From an uncultured Clostridia bacterium (GTDB lineage: Bacteria; Bacillota; Clostridia; Oscillospirales; CAG-272): a stretch of 56,886 nucleotides of DNA. Numbering within the stretch: the stretch's first letter is position 1; each line of letters starts with the position of its first letter. A program made the position numbers and the translations under genes. The DNA is taken from positions 1-56,886 of the forward strand of contig CALWTR010000044.1 in NCBI GenBank assembly GCA_944384525.1. The letters are read 5' to 3'. This document shows positions 7,647 to 16,287 of this stretch, piece by piece. A model generated the notes under the pieces. It was not told the origin of the DNA and did no database searches. It saw only the letters and a list, made by a program, of their open reading frames with translations.

Positions 7647-10274
7647 TTAACCTCTGCGCGGCGTGATGTCATCCGCCGGATTGCCGCGCGCTTTTTTCAT
7701 TGATCTTTCTGCAAAGCCGCGGAGCTTTTTGCGCGCCGATCCGAGAGCGGCGGTGATAGGTCCGATGTTCGTCAGAATGAGTGCCGTCGCACCTGCCAGA
7801 GCCGATACCGCGGAAACTGCGATCCCGATGCTGTAAGATGAGGGAGAATATCTCAGCTCTATTGTGTGCTCTCCTTCCGGGACAATGGCTCCGAGCAAAG
7901 ATATATTTACATTTACGGTATCGGTTTTTTGACCGTCGACGTATACCTTCCATCCGCTGTCATAAGGGACCGAGAATGACAGGATGCGCGCTCCGCTGGT
8001 TATATCCACGTCAAATACGACCCGGTCGTTTGAAAATGAGATAAGCTCGAATGAGGAGCGGAGACTGGCGGCATTGCTTGCAGAGTCGGAAACGGTATAA
8101 TCGGCGATCGGAGAGACGGACAGTCCGTATTTTTCCGCAGTCTCCGCCGTTACGACCGTTGCGTTCATCAGGATAAGATCCTTAGTCTCGTCGTCTGCTT
8201 CCATGAAATCGTCGTATGACACGAGCGTCCTGTTTGCGAATGCGAGGGGCATTGCGGCGCTGTTCTGGTAGACGAATAGACCGTTTTCATCTCTGAGATA
8301 GGAGAAATAATCCGGGAGATCCGACCGGGGGCCTTCGGATATGAAATATTTTACGCCGAGATAGCTCATCAGCATATATCGGTCGTAAACTCCGTGTATG
8401 AAGTTAAGATCCGGACCGGTGATGTTTTCCGGAGTAACTCCGTTCTGGATGTAATGTTCTACGTTGTAGTAAAGAGCTACATATATCCCCATTTTCTGGA
8501 GGAAATTGACATAACTTCTGTTGTTTGAGGAATTATAGCATTTCAGCCCGAAATATCTCTGAGCCATTGCGTCGTTTTCCGATGTGATCTTTTCTATGGT
8601 GAGGATCGAATCAAAGTCCTTATTGATGCGGTAAAATCCGTTGTCTGAAGACTGGATGCTCTGTATGAGTTCAAGGCTAGCATCTTCATATGAGCTGTAA
8701 GGTTCTCCGGAATTGCCGTAGTCGACCGCGAGCCCGTCATTTGTGAACCAAACGAGATAATTGGATCTCAGCTCTACCGTCATAATTATAAACGCCAGAA
8801 ACACGGCGGAGCATCTTGTAACTGAATCTGAGATCCTGCGCATACCGGCATTTTCAGAGTGGACAGCGTCAGTGTGTGAGGGCAAATGCTTTCGCAAAAA
8901 ATCCGGCAAGGACAGCATCGCCCAGATCACGCAAACGCCTGTAAATACGAATATGATCGTATCCGCAGAGCTTTTTGCGCTCTCGCACAGGGCACGGTAG
9001 TTGTCTTCTTTGTCGGTCAAATATTTCTCCGCCATCGTCTTTGAGAGGGTGTTTATAGAGCAGTATATGAGCAATGCCGTGGACAGCATGGATGCCGCCA
9101 TAGCAGGGAAACTGAAGCGGCGAGCCTTTATTACCGCGTCTATACCTGCGGCAAGCGCGAGCGCCTGCATTGCGGATACTGCAAAATACCAGCGGAAATT
9201 TATCGTTGAGAACCCGTTCATTATATATGAGAAAAATGGTATGGCGGTAGCTACAGTAATGAGCACAACGGATACGGCGATGGCCGGACGGCTCTTTTTA
9301 TTGAGCGCAAATGCCTGAAACAGGAATATTATCACTGCGACCGAAAGGGATGAGGATAGCTGAAAGTAGTCGTTTGAATATCCCATATATCCGAAGTCAA
9401 ACGGACTTCCGAGCATATCGTTCCCGAAAGAACGCAGAACTGCGGTGCAGAGAGTGACGTAATCTATTTTAAAAAGCTCCTGCGACAGCTGAGTGTCGGT
9501 GCCGCCGGTGACCCTTGCATTACTCAGCACGATCGACAGTTGCGGCAGCAGTACGAACATGGCGATCGCGGCAGAGCAGATACCTGCCAGGGCCAGCCCT
9601 CCGACCTTAAGCGCGGATCTTTTGACCCCCGGTCTTCGTATCGCCAGGCGTACGATCAGGTATATGCAGGAGATTATCCCGCACATGTAAAAATAATAGT
9701 AAAAATATATGGCTGTCAGAGAAAGAGATATTATCAGCAGCAGTTTTTTGTTTTCGCATATGAATTGCTCAAGTCCGAGCAGGATAAGTGGGAAATATAC
9801 GCATACTGTGCCAAGCGCAAGATTGAGCCCCATTATCATATGGTATCCGGAGAAAGCATAGAGGACAGAGCCGAAAATTACGGCGGTATTTCCGAGAGAC
9901 AGACGGCGCAGATACAGGGCAAAACACAGTCCTGCTGCGATAAGCTTTACTATGAGGCACCACGCCATCATGTGCGGTATGCCGTCCCTGCCGAAAATGA
10001 AGCAGACATATGTGAAAGGGTCGAACATTGCGTCCCCGTGGCTCATCATGCTTGTCCCTATCCCCATGTTCCATGACCACATGCCTTTGCCGATATTGTC
10101 ATATATCATGTAATACGTCGGCAGATTTATGCGCAGAAGATCGCTCGCTATGCCTCGTCCCAGTATTTCGTAGCCGAGGAAAACGTATTTGTAAAGAAGT
10201 ATCGAGCAAAGCAATAGTATAAGAGCCGATACTGACAGGTATATGCTTAGCTTTTCTCTTTTACCGAAACTCAT
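7647..10274 (-). CDS. YfhO-family multi-pass membrane protein
   Basis: Large integral membrane protein, 875 residues, of the YfhO family (GT-C-like architecture). Seen: a first TM segment at about 10-32, an acidic/polar extracytoplasmic loop with ISDLLRIN-like GIASDLLRINLPTYY, many further TM helices to about residue 470, and a large extracytoplasmic region (about 490-830) with DSGWKVYVDGQKT, near the C-terminal TM. In B. subtilis and Listeria, YfhO-type proteins help glycosylate lipoteichoic acid. Inference: a similar cell-envelope glycosyl-transfer role. First gene of the ribF-prmA-rsmE group, with a 4-nt gap to ribF. Confidence 0.85.
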   Translation of the reverse strand: MSFGKREKLSIYLSVSALILLLCSILLYKYVFLGYEILGRGIASDLLRINLPTYYMIYDNIGKGMWSWNMGIGTSMMSHGDAMFDPFTYVCFIFGRDGIPHMMAWCLIVKLIAAGLCFALYLRRLSLGNTAVIFGSVLYAFSGYHMIMGLNLALGTVCVYFPLILLGLEQFICENKKLLLIISLSLTAIYFYYYFYMCGIISCIYLIVRLAIRRPGVKRSALKVGGLALAGICSAAIAMFVLLPQLSIVLSNARVTGGTDTQLSQELFKIDYVTLCTAVLRSFGNDMLGSPFDFGYMGYSNDYFQLSSSLSVAVIIFLFQAFALNKKSRPAIAVSVVLITVATAIPFFSYIMNGFSTINFRWYFAVSAMQALALAAGIDAVIKARRFSFPAMAASMLSTALLIYCSINTLSKTMAEKYLTDKEDNYRALCESAKSSADTIIFVFTGVCVIWAMLSLPDFLRKHLPSHTDAVHSENAGMRRISDSVTRCSAVFLAFIIMTVELRSNYLVWFTNDGLAVDYGNSGEPYSSYEDASLELIQSIQSSDNGFYRINKDFDSILTIEKITSENDAMAQRYFGLKCYNSSNNRSYVNFLQKMGIYVALYYNVEHYIQNGVTPENITGPDLNFIHGVYDRYMLMSYLGVKYFISEGPRSDLPDYFSYLRDENGLFVYQNSAAMPLAFANRTLVSYDDFMEADDETKDLILMNATVVTAETAEKYGLSVSPIADYTVSDSASNAASLRSSFELISFSNDRVVFDVDITSGARILSFSVPYDSGWKVYVDGQKTDTVNVNISLLGAIVPEGEHTIELRYSPSSYSIGIAVSAVSALAGATALILTNIGPITAALGSARKKLRGFAERSMKKARGNPADDITPRRG

Positions 10275-10459
10275 ATGGACTGACCTTTCTGACCGAATAT
10301 GCCGTGCCAGACCCGTATACAGGCAAATGGCGCCGGAATAGCGGAGCGATTTTGTGTTAAGGACGGCACGCGGCCGGGATATATCCTGCGGTATACGTGC
10401 GTAATTGCGAATTTGTATATTTATAAATCACAGTTACAAATTACAGTTTGATTTTAATT

Positions 10460-10481
10460 GTTGATATTTCTAAATATTAAC
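10460..10481. repeat. Inverted repeat, candidate operator
   Basis: GTTGATATTT-CT-AAATATTAAC: two 10-nt arms with one mismatch, in the AT-rich divergent region. It could be a repressor site for the YfhO-like gene, but no cognate regulator is adjacent. Confidence 0.4.
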
Positions 10482-10627
10482 TGATATAGCTGATATTTAA
10501 ACAAAAAACAGAATATAACAATATACATTATTATAAAGTCGCGCGATATTTTTGTCAAGAAAATTTATATTTTGCCATACTGTTTGTGTACATGACTAAG
10601 GTGCCGTATGCACGTTGCTCTTTTTGT

Positions 10628-10656
10628 TTGACAACGCGGCGCCGTTATGGTAAAAT
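10628..10656 (+). promoter_or_regulatory. Sigma-A promoter for the MFS transporter gene
   Basis: A perfect TTGACA (10628-10633) and TAAAAT (10651-10656), 17 bp apart and 55 bp upstream of the MFS start. Confidence 0.85.
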
Positions 10657-10711
10657 ACGGAGGGACGCCGCGGCGTTCTAATTCAGCTGACAGGCAAGGA
10701 GGCATCCGTGT

Positions 10712-11998
10712 ATGAAACTTAACTACAAGAGGACGATCCTGGTCGGATTTGCGTTCTTTTTGATATCTGCATTCTGGCAGGCGTACGATACCATAATACC
10801 TCTGATACTTACCAATAAATTCAATATGTCTCAGGCGGGCTCGGGATTCATAATGGCGCTGGACAATATATTTGCGGTATTTATGCTCCCGCTTTTCGGG
10901 GCTTTGTCGGACAAGACGAAGACTCGTTACGGCAGACGTACACCATATATTTTTTTCGGAACGATAGCGGCGGTCTGCGCCTTTGTCGCGCTGAGTTTTG
11001 CCGATGATCTGGCGCTTTTCATAGTACTGCTCCTGCTCTCGCTCATATCTATGGCGACCTTCCGTTCTCCCGCGGTGGCGCTGATGCCGGACGTCACGGT
11101 AAAGCCGCTCCGCTCACAGGGAAACGCGATAATAAATCTGATGGGTACCGCGGGCGGTATAATCGTGCTCGCTTTCGCGACGGTTTTTCATACGAGCGAG
11201 GTCGGAAAGACGGATTTCCGCGCGTACATAGCGGCGGTCTGCGGAGTCATGCTCGTGGGACTTGCAATATTTCTGGCAACTGTCCGTGAGACCCGCTGGG
11301 CACGCGATATGGAGGAGGACAGCCTGAAGATCGATGCGGAGCCCGCCGCAGATGGTGCAGACACAGAGGCTGAGGACGGCGGACGTCTGGCAAAGGACAA
11401 GATGACGTCGCTCGTATTTATCCTCGCGTCGGTAGCACTTTGGTTCATAGGCTATAACGCTGTCATATCCAAATATTCGATATACGCTACGAACGAACTT
11501 CACATATCCTATTCAGTGTCTCTGCTGATAGCACAGGCGGCGGCGGTCGTCGCGTACATTCCGGTCGGGATAGTGGCGTCTAAGATCGGAAGGAAAAAGA
11601 CTATACTTGCGGGAGTAGCGATGCTTTTCCTCGCTTTCGGAGGTGCGAGCTTCATAACCTCCGGGTCTCCCGAATGGCTTATGACTCTGCTTTTCGCGCT
11701 TGCAGGTATAGCCTGGGCGACGATAAACGTAAATTCATTCCCAATGGTAGTGGAGCTTGCGCGCGGCGGCAATGTAGGCAGGTATACCGGATATTACTAT
11801 ACTGCCTCGATGGCGGCGCAGATAGTAACTCCTATCCTGTCCGGAGTACTTATGGATTATGTAGGCATGAGGACGCTGTTCCCGTATGCGGCAGTATTCG
11901 TCATGCTCGCCTTTGTGACGATGCTGTTTGTTCGTCACGGTGACAACCGTCCGGCGGCGCCCGCATCCGTACTTGAAAATTTTGATAATGATAACTGA
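10712..11998 (+). CDS. MFS transporter, SLC45/GPH-like
   Basis: Twelve-helix major facilitator of 428 residues in the cytoplasmic membrane. Seen: the loop 2-3 signature FGALSDKTKTRYGRRTPYI, typical of the GPH/SLC45 sugar-transporter group, a matching second-half loop (GIVASKIGRKKTI), and an acidic central cytoplasmic loop near residues 200-232. ATG 10712 is preceded by AAGGAGG. It has its own strong promoter and lies 8 nt before a glycerophosphodiesterase gene. The substrate is probably a sugar or glycoside by family, but no sugar-use gene is adjacent to confirm it. Confidence 0.85.
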   Translation: MKLNYKRTILVGFAFFLISAFWQAYDTIIPLILTNKFNMSQAGSGFIMALDNIFAVFMLPLFGALSDKTKTRYGRRTPYIFFGTIAAVCAFVALSFADDLALFIVLLLLSLISMATFRSPAVALMPDVTVKPLRSQGNAIINLMGTAGGIIVLAFATVFHTSEVGKTDFRAYIAAVCGVMLVGLAIFLATVRETRWARDMEEDSLKIDAEPAADGADTEAEDGGRLAKDKMTSLVFILASVALWFIGYNAVISKYSIYATNELHISYSVSLLIAQAAAVVAYIPVGIVASKIGRKKTILAGVAMLFLAFGGASFITSGSPEWLMTLLFALAGIAWATINVNSFPMVVELARGGNVGRYTGYYYTASMAAQIVTPILSGVLMDYVGMRTLFPYAAVFVMLAFVTMLFVRHGDNRPAAPASVLENFDNDN

Positions 11999-12006
11999 GG
12001 TGTGAC

Positions 12007-12915
12007 GTGAAGATATTTTTTGCAGCGGCGGTGTCTTTAGTCTGCATCGTTTTGCTGATTTTTGTGTTGTGGCTGTTTTTCTTTGCCGCCGTAAATGTTT
12101 TCTGCGGGAAAAAACGCCGGCGTGAACTTGAGTACTTTACGTCATTCAGATACGCGCACCGCGGACTTCACGGAGAGGGAGTCCCGGAGAACTCGGTCGA
12201 GGCGTTTGCGAGGGCTGTCGGAGCCGGTTACGCGATCGAGCTTGACGTTCAGTTGTCAAAGGACGGAATACCGGTCGTCTTTCATGATTTTACTCTTGAC
12301 CGTGTGTGCGGTATAAATGGACGACAGGTCTCTGAATATACCGCGGAAGAGCTGGCGGGAATGCCGCTGCTCGGAAAGCCGGGAACAGGAATACCCCGGT
12401 TTTCAGATGTTCTCCGCTTGATAGACGGAAGAGTTCCCCTCCTTGTGGAGATAAAGGAGAAAAGCTCGGAGCGGGGGGCGGTGCCGGCAGTGCTTTCCGT
12501 GCTTAGCGATTATCACGGGAAATTTATGATAGAGTCCTTTAACCCGTTTACGCTGATGCGTTTAAGAAAATCGAGACCGGATATAATCCGCGGCCAGCTG
12601 TCTGACGCATTTATGAGAAAAAAGAAAGGCAGGACGGCGACCGATTTTGTGCTGGCGTCTTTTTCTCTGAATTTTTTGTCAAGGCCCGACTTCTTGTCGT
12701 ACGGTATCGAGAACTGTGACAGCTTTGCGTATAACGTGATCAAAAAAGTATATCGGGTCACTTCGTTCGCCTGGACCGTCAAAAATCCGGACGAGGAATC
12801 ACGCTCAAAAAAATACCGTTTTGACACGGTGATCTTTGAAGGATATCTTCCAGACCGCGGATCGGCGGATACAGGGGCGGCCGGCGGAAGCTTGGAAAAT
12901 GAAACAAAAGGTTGA
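12007..12915 (+). CDS. Membrane-anchored glycerophosphodiester phosphodiesterase
   Basis: Hydrolyses glycerophosphodiesters to glycerol-3-phosphate and an alcohol. One N-terminal TM helix (about 5-30) precedes the TIM-barrel GDPD domain. Seen: the catalytic start AHRGLHGEGVPENS, metal ligands in IELDVQLSKDGIPVVFHD, LVEIKEK and the late IESFNPF. Start is GTG 12007, 8 nt after the MFS stop, with GAGGTG upstream, so an operon is likely. The TM anchor suggests action at the membrane on lipid-derived or teichoic-acid diesters. The C-terminal 25 residues are Gly/Asp-rich and unconserved. Confidence 0.9.
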   Translation: MKIFFAAAVSLVCIVLLIFVLWLFFFAAVNVFCGKKRRRELEYFTSFRYAHRGLHGEGVPENSVEAFARAVGAGYAIELDVQLSKDGIPVVFHDFTLDRVCGINGRQVSEYTAEELAGMPLLGKPGTGIPRFSDVLRLIDGRVPLLVEIKEKSSERGAVPAVLSVLSDYHGKFMIESFNPFTLMRLRKSRPDIIRGQLSDAFMRKKKGRTATDFVLASFSLNFLSRPDFLSYGIENCDSFAYNVIKKVYRVTSFAWTVKNPDEESRSKKYRFDTVIFEGYLPDRGSADTGAAGGSLENETKG

Positions 12916-12920
12916 TACAT

Positions 12921-14066
12921 ATGAAGATAAAACTTGTTGCGACCTGCCTGTTCGGACTTGAGCACCTGCTCGGCGAGGAGATAAATGCGCTCGGATACGA
13001 GCGCACAGAAACCATTGACGGAAGGGTATATTTCATTGCCGATGAGGAGGGGATCGCGCTGTCGAACATTTTCCTCAGATACGCAGAGAGAGTTTATATC
13101 CTTGTCGGCTCTTTCGGCGCCGCAACTTTTGAGGAGCTGTTCGAGGGCACAAAAGCTCTGCCTTGGGAGGCGTGGATAGGAGTCAGGGATTCTTTCCCGG
13201 TTAAGGGGCATTCGATCAGATCCGCGCTCATATCTATACCTGACTGCCAGGCGATAATAAAAAAAGCCGTCGCTTCCCGGCTCGGCGAAAAATATTCGCT
13301 CTCTTGGCTCCCGGAGGACGGGGTAAAATATCAGATAGAATTTTTTCTGCTGTCCGACAGAGCGGATCTTATGATAGATACATCCGGAGTCCCTCTGCAC
13401 AAAAGGGGATACCGCCCGGATTCCGGCGCGGCGCCGATACGTGAAACTCTAGCCGCGGCTATGGCGGCGATATCGCGGCCGCGCGAGGATGTATTGTTCT
13501 GCGATCCTATGTGCGGCTCCGGTACGATACCGATCGAGGCGGCAATGCTTTTCAATAAGATCGCGCCTGGCAGAAGTCGCGCTTTTGCCGCCGAAGCTTT
13601 TCCGCAGATCCCCGGGGCTGTCTGGGCCCGCGCCCGCGAGGAGGCATTCGACATCGAGATAGACAGCGGATTTAAGGCGCGCGCATCAGATATAGACGCT
13701 GACTGCGTTGCAGTTGCGGAGGCAAATGTAAAAAGGGCGGGCGTCGGCAAATGGGTCAGCGTGCTGAGAGAGGATTTCCGCCGTCTGAGACGCGAGGAAG
13801 GCGTCCGCGGCACCATAGTGACAAATCCGCCGTACGGTGAGAGACTGATGACACCTGAGCAGGCGGAGCGGATATACAGAGAGATGGGCGAGCGGTTCAG
13901 GGCGCTGTCTCCGTGGCAGGTTTATGTTATAACTCCGCACCGCGATTTTGAAAGGCTCTACGGCAGGCGCGCGGACAAAGTCAGAAAGCTTTATAACGGG
14001 ATGATCCCGTGCTACCTCTATCAGTTTTTTAAAAAAACGACTGCGTCAGACACTAAGAAAAGTTAA
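12921..14066 (+). CDS. RlmL/YpsC-like 23S rRNA N2-guanine methyltransferase
   Basis: SAM-dependent RNA methyltransferase of the THUMP plus UPF0020 class, 381 residues. Seen: the N-terminal ferredoxin-like/THUMP part (VATCLFGLEHLLGEEINALG), then the catalytic domain with SAM motif FCDPMCGSGTIPIEAAML and the N-methyltransferase motif VTNPPYGERL. ATG 12921 is preferred over TTG 12912, because AAAAGG lies about 9 nt upstream of it and family members begin at this point. It is close behind the glycerophosphodiesterase gene and ends in a hairpin terminator. Target base (for example G2445) is inferred from the family. Confidence 0.9.
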   Translation: MKIKLVATCLFGLEHLLGEEINALGYERTETIDGRVYFIADEEGIALSNIFLRYAERVYILVGSFGAATFEELFEGTKALPWEAWIGVRDSFPVKGHSIRSALISIPDCQAIIKKAVASRLGEKYSLSWLPEDGVKYQIEFFLLSDRADLMIDTSGVPLHKRGYRPDSGAAPIRETLAAAMAAISRPREDVLFCDPMCGSGTIPIEAAMLFNKIAPGRSRAFAAEAFPQIPGAVWARAREEAFDIEIDSGFKARASDIDADCVAVAEANVKRAGVGKWVSVLREDFRRLRREEGVRGTIVTNPPYGERLMTPEQAERIYREMGERFRALSPWQVYVITPHRDFERLYGRRADKVRKLYNGMIPCYLYQFFKKTTASDTKKS

Positions 14067-14098
14067 TATACAAATAAAACTTTACATTTATGCAAATA

Positions 14099-14133
14099 TG
14101 CCGTTCAGAGCTATGCGCTCTGCGGCATTTTTG
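14099..14133 (+). terminator. Rho-independent terminator
   Basis: Stem of TGCCG and CAGAGC against GCTCTG and CGGCA (with a TT bulge), followed by a short T-run (TTTTT). It lies 33 nt after the methyltransferase stop. Confidence 0.8.
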
Positions 14134-14204
14134 CGTTTTTATATGGGTATATCCAGGTATATTTTCCCTGTAAATGAAGTATAATGCGCAAAATTCCGGG
14201 GAAA

Positions 14205-14229
14205 GATATCAAAGAAATATTTTGATATC
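14205..14229. repeat. Perfect inverted repeat in the spoVAF leader
   Basis: GATATCAAA-GAAATAT-TTTGATATC: 9-bp arms with no mismatch, just upstream of the Shine-Dalgarno of spoVAF. It could be an operator or an mRNA hairpin. It would be internal to the gene if the earlier ATG 14174 were used. Confidence 0.55.
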
Positions 14230-14251
14230 AGGCAGGGGAACGTATTTTAAT

Positions 14252-15778
14252 ATGAGTAAAGAGCTGAGCCATGATTACGGCGAGAACTATAAAAGTATAA
14301 GTGAGAGACTGCGCTGTAAAGAGAGTTTTGATATACTTGAACGCAAGCTGAGAGTCGGAGAAGACGGCGAGATACGGATGTGGTTCATAGACGGCTTTGT
14401 AAAGGATTCAATAATGCAGAGGGTCATGCAATTCTTGCTTGAGCTTGAATCATTGACTCCTGATGCTCAGGAATTCATCCGCGCCAATATACCGTACGTC
14501 GAGGTGGAGGTCACCTCGGATGAGGACAAAGTGATACTCGCGGTGCTGTCCGGGCAGACGGCGATACTCGGCAGTACTTTCGGAAATACGGCAGTGCTGG
14601 TCGATACAAGGAGCTATCCCGCACGTCCGACCGGAGAGCCGGATTCCGACAGAGTCATGCAGGGCTCTCACGACGGCTTTGTTGAGACGCTCGTGTTCAA
14701 TACGACTCTCATAAGACGCAGGATAAGGGATCCCAGGCTGACGATGGAGTACCACAATGTAGGCGGAGCGTCTAATACGGATATAGTGGTGTGTTATATG
14801 AAGGGGATAGCCGATGACGGATATGTCCGGGAGATAGGCGAACTCATAGACCGTATAAAGCCGCGCTCGCTCACTCTCGGCTTTCAGAGCCTGGCTGAGA
14901 GCATGATAAGGCGCAAGTGGTATAACCCCTTTCCGAAGATAAGGACGACGGAGCGCCCGGATACCGCTGCCGCTCAGCTGATGGAGGGGAGCGTGATAGT
15001 CCTGTGCGATACTGCGCCGCAGGCGATGATACTGCCGACGTCTATATTTGATTTTCTCCAGCAGACCGACGATTACTACACTCCTCCGCTGACCGGTTCA
15101 TACCTCAGGATAGTGCGTATGTTCTCGCTCATCATGTCTGTTATCCTTACTCCGTTGTGGTATCTGTTGCTTCAGTACGCGAGCGTGTTGCCGGAGCGGC
15201 TCAGGTTCTTGATACCGGATACCACCGGCGCGTTTTCGATACTGTTTCAGCTTTTGCTTGCGGAGATAGCGATAGATGTGCTCAAACTTGCATCAATGAA
15301 CACTCCGAATATGCTTTCAAACTCCCTTAGCATAATAGGCGCCCTGATCCTCGGAGATTTTGCGGTGTCCGTCGGCTGGCTGTGCGAGGATGTGATATTC
15401 TATATGGCGGTCATAGCGATAGCAAACTTTGCTCAGCACAACAACGAGCTCGGATATGCGCTTAAATTCATGAGAATAATAACGTTGTTGCTTACCGCCG
15501 CATTCGGACTTTTCGGCTTTATCGGCGGCATAGTGTTCACTTTGGCCGCAGTAGCGACAAACAGGAGCATAAACGGTAAGTACTCCTATCTGTACCCGCT
15601 TATACCGTGGAACTCCGAGGCGATGGGAAGACTGCTGCTGAGACGCAGGAAAATGGATTTTGACGGAAGTGCGGAGAGAGATCATGCGACAGGATCCGAG
15701 ACAGGATCTGGGACCGGATCTGATGCCGGATCTGAGTCAGGCACGGATGAGGGACCCGGTGAAAATTCCGACAACTGA
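14252..15778 (+). CDS. spoVAF: Spore germination protein SpoVAF (GerA family)
   Basis: GerA-superfamily membrane protein. The N-terminal soluble part has the SpoVAF-like ESFDILERKL and WFIDGFVKDSIMQ, then IPYVEVE, SHDGFVETLVFNTTLIRRRI and PRLTMEYHNVGG. About five TM helices follow (residues about 290-460), with GSYLRIVRMFS. SpoVAF acts in the spore inner membrane with the SpoVA channel and FigP. I prefer ATG 14252 (AGGGG upstream) to ATG 14174, which has no ribosome site and lies before an inverted repeat. It stands alone, not in a spoVA operon. The last 30 residues are Gly/Ser/Asp repeats encoded by 12-bp tandem copies. A GerKA-type receptor subunit is the alternative reading. Confidence 0.82.
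   Translation: MSKELSHDYGENYKSISERLRCKESFDILERKLRVGEDGEIRMWFIDGFVKDSIMQRVMQFLLELESLTPDAQEFIRANIPYVEVEVTSDEDKVILAVLSGQTAILGSTFGNTAVLVDTRSYPARPTGEPDSDRVMQGSHDGFVETLVFNTTLIRRRIRDPRLTMEYHNVGGASNTDIVVCYMKGIADDGYVREIGELIDRIKPRSLTLGFQSLAESMIRRKWYNPFPKIRTTERPDTAAAQLMEGSVIVLCDTAPQAMILPTSIFDFLQQTDDYYTPPLTGSYLRIVRMFSLIMSVILTPLWYLLLQYASVLPERLRFLIPDTTGAFSILFQLLLAEIAIDVLKLASMNTPNMLSNSLSIIGALILGDFAVSVGWLCEDVIFYMAVIAIANFAQHNNELGYALKFMRIITLLLTAAFGLFGFIGGIVFTLAAVATNRSINGKYSYLYPLIPWNSEAMGRLLLRRRKMDFDGSAERDHATGSETGSGTGSDAGSESGTDEGPGENSDN
15689..15736 (+). repeat. Four tandem 12-bp repeats in the spoVAF 3' end
   Basis: Four in-frame copies of roughly ACAGGATCTGAG encode TGSE, TGSG, TGSD and AGSE. A partial fifth unit follows. 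This is a recent-looking coding microsatellite in the cytoplasmic tail. Confidence 0.85.
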
Positions 15779-15799
15779 CAAAAATATTGGGAAAAACGC

Positions 15800-15828
15800 T
15801 TGACAAATAAAACCTTGTGTGCTACAAT
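15800..15828 (+). promoter_or_regulatory. Sigma-A promoter for tRNA-Gln
   Basis: TTGACA (15800-15805) and TACAAT (15823-15828), 17 bp apart, 25 bp before the tRNA. Confidence 0.88.
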
Positions 15829-15852
15829 GTTTTGCAGTCTCAGATAAGACCT

Positions 15853-15926
15853 TGCGGAATTGTGTAATGGTAGCACAGCAGACTCTGACTCTGTTCGTCT
15901 GGGTTCAAATCCTGGTTCCGCAGCCA
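15853..15926 (+). tRNA. tRNA-Gln (anticodon CUG)
   Basis: Cloverleaf read by hand. The acceptor stem is TGCGGAA/TTCCGCA. The anticodon stem GCAGA/TCTGT encloses loop CTCTGAC, with the anticodon CTG at loop positions 3-5. The T-loop is TTCAAAT on stem CTGGG/CCTGG. The discriminator is G and CCA is encoded. CUG reads the CAG glutamine codon. It has its own promoter and terminator, so it is transcribed alone. Confidence 0.95.
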
Positions 15927-15962
15927 AAAAACGACAATCTTCGACAGAAGGTTGTCGTTTTT
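15926..15962 (+). terminator. tRNA-Gln terminator
   Basis: A 16-bp stem (AAAAACGACAATCTTC against GAAGGTTGTCGTTTTT, one G-U pair) with a GACA loop and a U-run. It starts at the tRNA 3' end. Confidence 0.88.
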
Positions 15963-15965
15963 ACT

Positions 15966-16047
15966 TTTTCACTTTTCACTCTTCACTTTTCACTAAAACC
16001 TCTTGTCGTTTTTTGGCAAGTAATAAGTAATAGTGAATAGTGAAGAG
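15966..16047. repeat. MITE-like heptad inverted repeat
   Basis: The left arm is four tandem 7-mers of the type TTTCACT (15966-15994). The right arm is four 7-mers of the type AGTAATA/GTGAATA (16018-16047). CTCTTCACTTTTCACT (15979-15994) is the reverse complement of 16032-16047 with one mismatch. A nested CTTG...CAAG hairpin lies between. There is no coding capacity. Confidence 0.65.
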
Positions 16048-16097
16048 GTGCTGATGTAGCTTTTCTCCCGATGGTCGAAAAGCATTATATTTTACTT

Positions 16098-16122
16098 GAG
16101 TTCGAATCCTTATCGCAACCCA
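16098..16122 (+). other. tRNA 3'-end-like remnant
   Basis: GAGTTCGAATCC followed by TTATCGCAACCCA resembles a T-arm, acceptor 3' strand and CCA. It aligns with the tRNA-Gln 3' end from T-stem to CCA with few changes. The upstream 50 nt do not fold as a cloverleaf: the acceptor pairs poorly and a 7-bp hairpin replaces the D-arm. A terminator-like hairpin (ACGAAAAATATCTTTTTCGT) follows. It is probably a decayed tRNA or an attachment-site scar. Confidence 0.4.
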
Positions 16123-16153
16123 CGAAAAATATCTTTTTCGTAGCCTTTATACA

Positions 16154-16185
16154 TAAATCCGGCTTGTTTATGCAAGCCGGATTTA
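16154..16185. terminator. Symmetric hairpin, possible orphan terminator
   Basis: TAAATCCGGCTTG-TTTATG-CAAGCCGGATTTA: a perfect 13-bp stem followed by TTATT. No intact gene lies immediately upstream on either strand. Confidence 0.5.
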
Positions 16186-16287
16186 TTATTGGTGTCTTCA
16201 GGCGTGAAAATAAACCCCCCGGTTTTACCGTGGTAAGACAAAAAAGCTTCAGCGGAGAAAATCAGGCAGTGATGAGGGCGCCAATGA

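Larger units (their letters stand above)
10275..10711 (+). other. Divergent AT-rich intergenic region
   Basis: 437 bp between two divergently transcribed genes. No credible reading frame. It holds a strong plus-strand promoter near its right end (10628-10656) and a 22-bp imperfect inverted repeat at 10460-10481. The left, AT-rich half presumably contains the promoter of the YfhO-like gene, but no box there is convincing. Confidence 0.6.

Noticed and set aside
12513-13400. Minus-strand 295-codon frame
   Set aside because: It spans the junction of two well-supported plus-strand genes (glycerophosphodiesterase and RNA methyltransferase) and has an Arg/Tyr-rich, non-protein-like composition.
15966-16047. 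CRISPR array
   Set aside because: The 7-bp units have no spacers, and no cas genes are present.
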